Positions 61,634 through 64,000 of a DNA stretch of 64,000 bases are shown piece by piece. Numbering within the stretch: position 1 is the stretch's first letter; each line of letters begins with the position of its first letter. The stretch is from Prochlorococcus sp. HOT208_60m_813B04. GTDB lineage: Bacteria > Cyanobacteriota > Cyanobacteriia > PCC-6307 > Cyanobiaceae. Both the position numbers and the translations under genes were made by a program. Location of the stretch: positions 22,313 to 86,312 of the forward strand of contig MWOU01000109.1 of the NCBI GenBank assembly GCA_002025975.1, read 5' to 3'. The notes under the pieces were generated by a model. The model was given only the letters and a program-made list of their open reading frames with translations. It was not told where the DNA came from and made no database searches.

Positions 61634-62797
61634 GTGGCCATACAACAAAAATTATCATTGATGATCCCTGGACCAACACCAGTTCCAGAAAAAGTTTTAC
61701 AAGCATTAAGTAGGCATCCGATTGGTCATCGCAGTAAAGAATTCCAAGATCTCGTAGAAAGTACTACTAAAAATTTACAGTGGCTTCATCAAACTCAAAA
61801 TGATGTTCTAACAATTACTGGAAGTGGTACTGCAGCGATGGAGGCTGGAATAATTAATACTTTAAGTAAAGGTGATAAAGTTATCTGTGGAGAAAATGGA
61901 AAATTTGGAGAAAGATGGGTAAAAGTTGCTAAAGAATTTGGTCTAGAAGTAATAAAAATTGCTTCCGAATGGGGTGCTCCACTTCATCCAGAAGAATTCA
62001 AAAAGGTGTTAGAAGAAGATAAACAAAAAGCAATAAAAGCAGTTATTTTAACTCATTCTGAAACATCAACAGGTGTAATTAATGATCTAGAAACTATAAG
62101 CTCATATATTCGCGAACACAACACAGCATTATCAATTGTTGACTGTGTTACAAGTCTTGGAGCTTGCAATGTACCAGTAGATAAATGGAAATTAGATATC
62201 GTTGCTTCAGGATCACAAAAGGGATATATGATACCTCCAGGGCTTAGTTTTATAACAATGAGCCAAAAAGCATGGGAAGCTGCAGAAAAATCTAATTTAC
62301 CAAAATTTTATTTAAATTTAAAATCCTACAGAAAAAGTCTTTCAAGTAACAGTAATCCTTATACTCCAGCAGTTAATTTGGTTTTTGCTTTAGATGAAGC
62401 TTTAAAAATGATGAAAGAAGAAGGCTTAGATAACATTTTTATCAGGCACAATAAACATAAATTAGCAATGAGCAATGCTGTCAAGGCTTTGAATCTAAAG
62501 TTATTTGCTGATGAAAAGTATTTAAGCCCTTCCGTTACTGCAATAAAAACTGAAGGAATGGATGCTGAAGAATTTAGAAAAACAATAAAGAATAATTTTG
62601 ATATTTTACTTGCTGGTGGTCAAGATCATTTAAAGGGGAAAATATTTAGAGTTGGACATTTGGGTTATGTAAATGGTAGAGATATTATTACCGTTGTTTC
62701 TGCTATTAGTAATACACTTCTCGACCTCGGTAAAATCACAGCTGAACAAGCTGGTGAGGCATTAGTTGTGGCATCTAAATATCTTGAGGGAAGTTAA
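61634..62797 (+). CDS. Class V aminotransferase (serine/alanine-glyoxylate type)
   Basis: 387 residues from a GTG. M-I-P-G-P-T-P-V-P near 10-18 and the R-H-P-I-G-H-R-S substrate loop match alanine-glyoxylate aminotransferases. The PLP lysine is in A-S-G-S-Q-K-G-Y-M-I-P-P-G near 190-202. The C-terminal F-R-V-G-H-L-G-Y-V contains the substrate-binding arginine. In cyanobacteria it may process glyoxylate from photorespiration; the subunit of soluble hydrogenase annotated as SgaA is the same family. The 3' end is convergent with the 65-residue gene. Confidence 0.93.
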   Translation: MAIQQKLSLMIPGPTPVPEKVLQALSRHPIGHRSKEFQDLVESTTKNLQWLHQTQNDVLTITGSGTAAMEAGIINTLSKGDKVICGENGKFGERWVKVAKEFGLEVIKIASEWGAPLHPEEFKKVLEEDKQKAIKAVILTHSETSTGVINDLETISSYIREHNTALSIVDCVTSLGACNVPVDKWKLDIVASGSQKGYMIPPGLSFITMSQKAWEAAEKSNLPKFYLNLKSYRKSLSSNSNPYTPAVNLVFALDEALKMMKEEGLDNIFIRHNKHKLAMSNAVKALNLKLFADEKYLSPSVTAIKTEGMDAEEFRKTIKNNFDILLAGGQDHLKGKIFRVGHLGYVNGRDIITVVSAISNTLLDLGKITAEQAGEALVVASKYLEGS

Positions 62798-62798
62798 G

Positions 62799-62996
62799 TT
62801 AAGTGCCTGGCTCTTCAATATTTCCACCTAATTCAACAATCTTTTTTCTCAGAACAATTGATTTTTTTTCATCACCGTTAGTTTGTGCTATTGCAAGAGC
62901 AAACTCTAATTTTTCAAGCTGGTGACCACCCTCAAAAAAAGATAATTTTTTCTTTATGCGGTTTTTATTATCTTTATGTGAAATTTGTGAAGACAT
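62799..62996 (-). CDS. Small hypothetical protein
   Basis: 65 residues. Basic N-terminal part (H-K-D-N-K-N-R-I-K-K-K) and helical core, H-Q-L-E-K-L-E-F-A-L-A-I-A-Q-T-N-G-D and K-S-I-V-L-R-K-K-I-V-E-L-G-G-N. No membrane segment or cysteine. The stop lies 1 base past the stop of the convergent aminotransferase. The E-L-G-G-N segment suggests a folded, helix-turn-helix-sized protein. No family recognised. Confidence 0.65.
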   Translation of the reverse strand: MSSQISHKDNKNRIKKKLSFFEGGHQLEKLEFALAIAQTNGDEKKSIVLRKKIVELGGNIEEPGT

Positions 62997-63129
62997 AAAA
63001 ATTCATCCTTTAGTTTATATTATGCCAACAAAAGGGGACATTACGAGAGAAAACCAAAAATATTATTTGGCTATAAACTTAAACAAATAAAATTTTTTCT
63101 AAGATTATGATTAAACATCTTTAAAATTT

Positions 63130-63642
63130 ATGCCCAACATAAATTTATTATATTATTTAATTGCAGGTGGTATTTTTGGAGCTTTAGCTCTAAAAACAGG
63201 TATTCCTGCTGCTCCTCTTGCAGGTGCTTTAATAGGCGCAAGCATACTTAGTATAAGTGGCAAAGTCGATATAGCAGAGTGGCCTATTGGCACAAGAACA
63301 ATCTTAGAAATCGGAATTGGAACAGTCATTGGAACTTCATTAACAAAGGAGTCATTAGTTGATATTCAAAACTTATGGAGGCCAGCCATATTAATAACTT
63401 TTACTTTAGTTATTACAGGACTAGCAATCGGATTATGGACAAGCAGATTACTTAAAATAGATGTAATAACAACAATTCTAGGAGCTGCACCAGGAGGAAT
63501 TAGCGGAATGAGTCTCGTTGGTTCTGAATACGGAGTAGGAGCTGCAGTAGCAACTTTACACGCAGTTAGATTAATTACTGTGCTTTTAATTCTTCCCTTA
63601 ATTGTGAAATGCTTAAATATATTTGGAGTAATTAAATCTTAA
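63130..63642 (+). CDS. AbrB-duplication-type membrane protein (single repeat)
   Basis: 170 residues, five or so membrane spans. G-G-I-F-G-A-L-A-L-K-T-G-I-P-A-A-P-L-A-G-A-L near 13-34 and L-G-A-A-P-G-G-I-S-G-M-S near 116-127 are the hallmarks of the AbrB duplication family. In E. coli the protein has two such repeats; here there is one, as in many cyanobacteria. Transport role is assumed from topology; the substrate is unknown. The downstream secreted-protein gene begins 58 bases on. Confidence 0.85.
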   Translation: MPNINLLYYLIAGGIFGALALKTGIPAAPLAGALIGASILSISGKVDIAEWPIGTRTILEIGIGTVIGTSLTKESLVDIQNLWRPAILITFTLVITGLAIGLWTSRLLKIDVITTILGAAPGGISGMSLVGSEYGVGAAVATLHAVRLITVLLILPLIVKCLNIFGVIKS

Positions 63643-63700
63643 ATTTCTATAGACATCCCCAAAAATAAAAGATATTTTTTAAATAGAAATCTTATATGTA

Positions 63701-64000
63701 ATGAAGGGAATTAATAAAGGATTAATTTTTTTAACCCTAGGGATTATAAGTCCTCTTTTACTACAGACGTTAAAAGTTAAAGCTGGATCTTTTGGAGCGG
63801 AAATTTTCTGTCAAATGAGAGATGGAGGTAATGATCATGAAAGTAGTTGGCAAGCAGCATATGCATATATAAAAAAACAAAAGGGAGGATTATTCAAAGT
63901 TTCACCTAAAAATGCGGCATCGCAAATTACTGAAACTGTTATAAGAGAGGGCGAAAAATTAAGTTATTGCATTGAATATTTAGATAATCTTCATCCGAAT
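63701..64000 (+). CDS. Secreted protein (partial, N-terminal 100 residues)
   Basis: An open frame of 100 codons from the ATG at 63701 that runs off the right edge. It starts M-K-G-I-N-K-G-L-I-F-L-T-L-G with a signal peptide ending near K-V-K-A (residues 25-28). The mature part contains F-C-Q-M-R-D-G-G and S-W-Q-A-A-Y-A-Y-I and a second cysteine in L-S-Y-C-I-E-Y. A disulfide between the two is possible in the periplasm. It resembles a small family of uncharacterised marine picocyanobacterial exported proteins. Confidence 0.7.
   Translation, partial: MKGINKGLIFLTLGIISPLLLQTLKVKAGSFGAEIFCQMRDGGNDHESSWQAAYAYIKKQKGGLFKVSPKNAASQITETVIREGEKLSYCIEYLDNLHPN

Noticed and set aside
1..64000. CRISPR array
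   Set aside because: No set of regularly spaced identical repeats was seen. The only tandem repeats are a 12-bp coding repeat and an 11-bp pair.

Overview
The window is a piece of a small, AT-rich cyanobacterial genome and fits a high-light-adapted Prochlorococcus. Evidence: psbX followed by a Ycf66-family gene, a high-light-inducible (Hli) gene, a paired flavodiiron module, a circularly permuted two-piece tmRNA with the tag ANKIVSFSRQTAPVAA, a cobalamin gene of the CbiD type, and very short intergenic gaps. Most of it is core genome. No phage, transposase, integrase or CRISPR array is visible.

Layout. 1-1.9 kb: the start of an ABC-F ATPase, then a few small genes (a one-span peptide, a Nif11-leader-like peptide, an unknown gene and a divergent ribbon-helix-helix protein). 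1.9-5.8 kb: a same-strand ion-transport block (KtrA-like, KtrB-like, and a DASS permease with RCK_C domains), followed by a type II NADH dehydrogenase-like flavoprotein. 7-14.6 kb: cysH, coaX, bcp, a phosphopantetheinyl transferase, rarA, pgm and a DUF4912 protein. 14.7-19.4 kb: the sufBCDS Fe-S cluster assembly operon. 19.4-28 kb: a prolyl-oligopeptidase-type enzyme, def, a HIT protein, an SbmA/BacA-like ABC exporter, hli, ycf66, psbX, yggT and accC. 28-37 kb: tRNA-Leu with anticodon AAG, a lipid-A-disaccharide-synthase-like gene, a PRC-barrel protein, smc, a LigD-phosphoesterase-like orphan, two envelope-associated small proteins and an RlmL-type methyltransferase. 37.1-37.5 kb: the permuted tmRNA. 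37.6-41.2 kb: a small lysine-rich ORF, an aldo/keto reductase, an orphan ParA-like ATPase and the accessory cassette. 41.2-64 kb: argJ, coaE, gatB, a ThiO-like oxidase, ndk, speA, alaS, two flavodiiron genes plus an FMN reductase, PBP2, a PD-(D/E)XK nuclease-like gene, guaA, cbiD, a class V aminotransferase, an AbrB-type membrane protein and the start of a secreted protein.

The strongest unusual signal is at 39.68-41.26 kb. The 3' end of argJ is present twice. The functional end is at 41238. A diverged remnant at 39680-39715 still reads Y-I-D-T-N-S-E-Y-T-T-stop on the minus strand, against Y-V-E-I-N-S-E-Y-T-T-stop in argJ. Between the copies lies about 1.5 kb holding one passenger gene, a secreted protein with a YadA-anchor-like domain. 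It is flanked by a second, nested pair of about 31-bp hairpin-forming direct repeats and a tandem GGTACC-rich motif. This looks like a small cassette inserted into the argJ terminus that restored the reading frame end, much as tRNA-targeting islands rebuild tRNA 3' ends. It carries no recombinase of its own.

Start codons were chosen by reading the local sequence. Several genes have only TTG or GTG starts, and these are noted. Functional calls rest on motif recognition without database searches.
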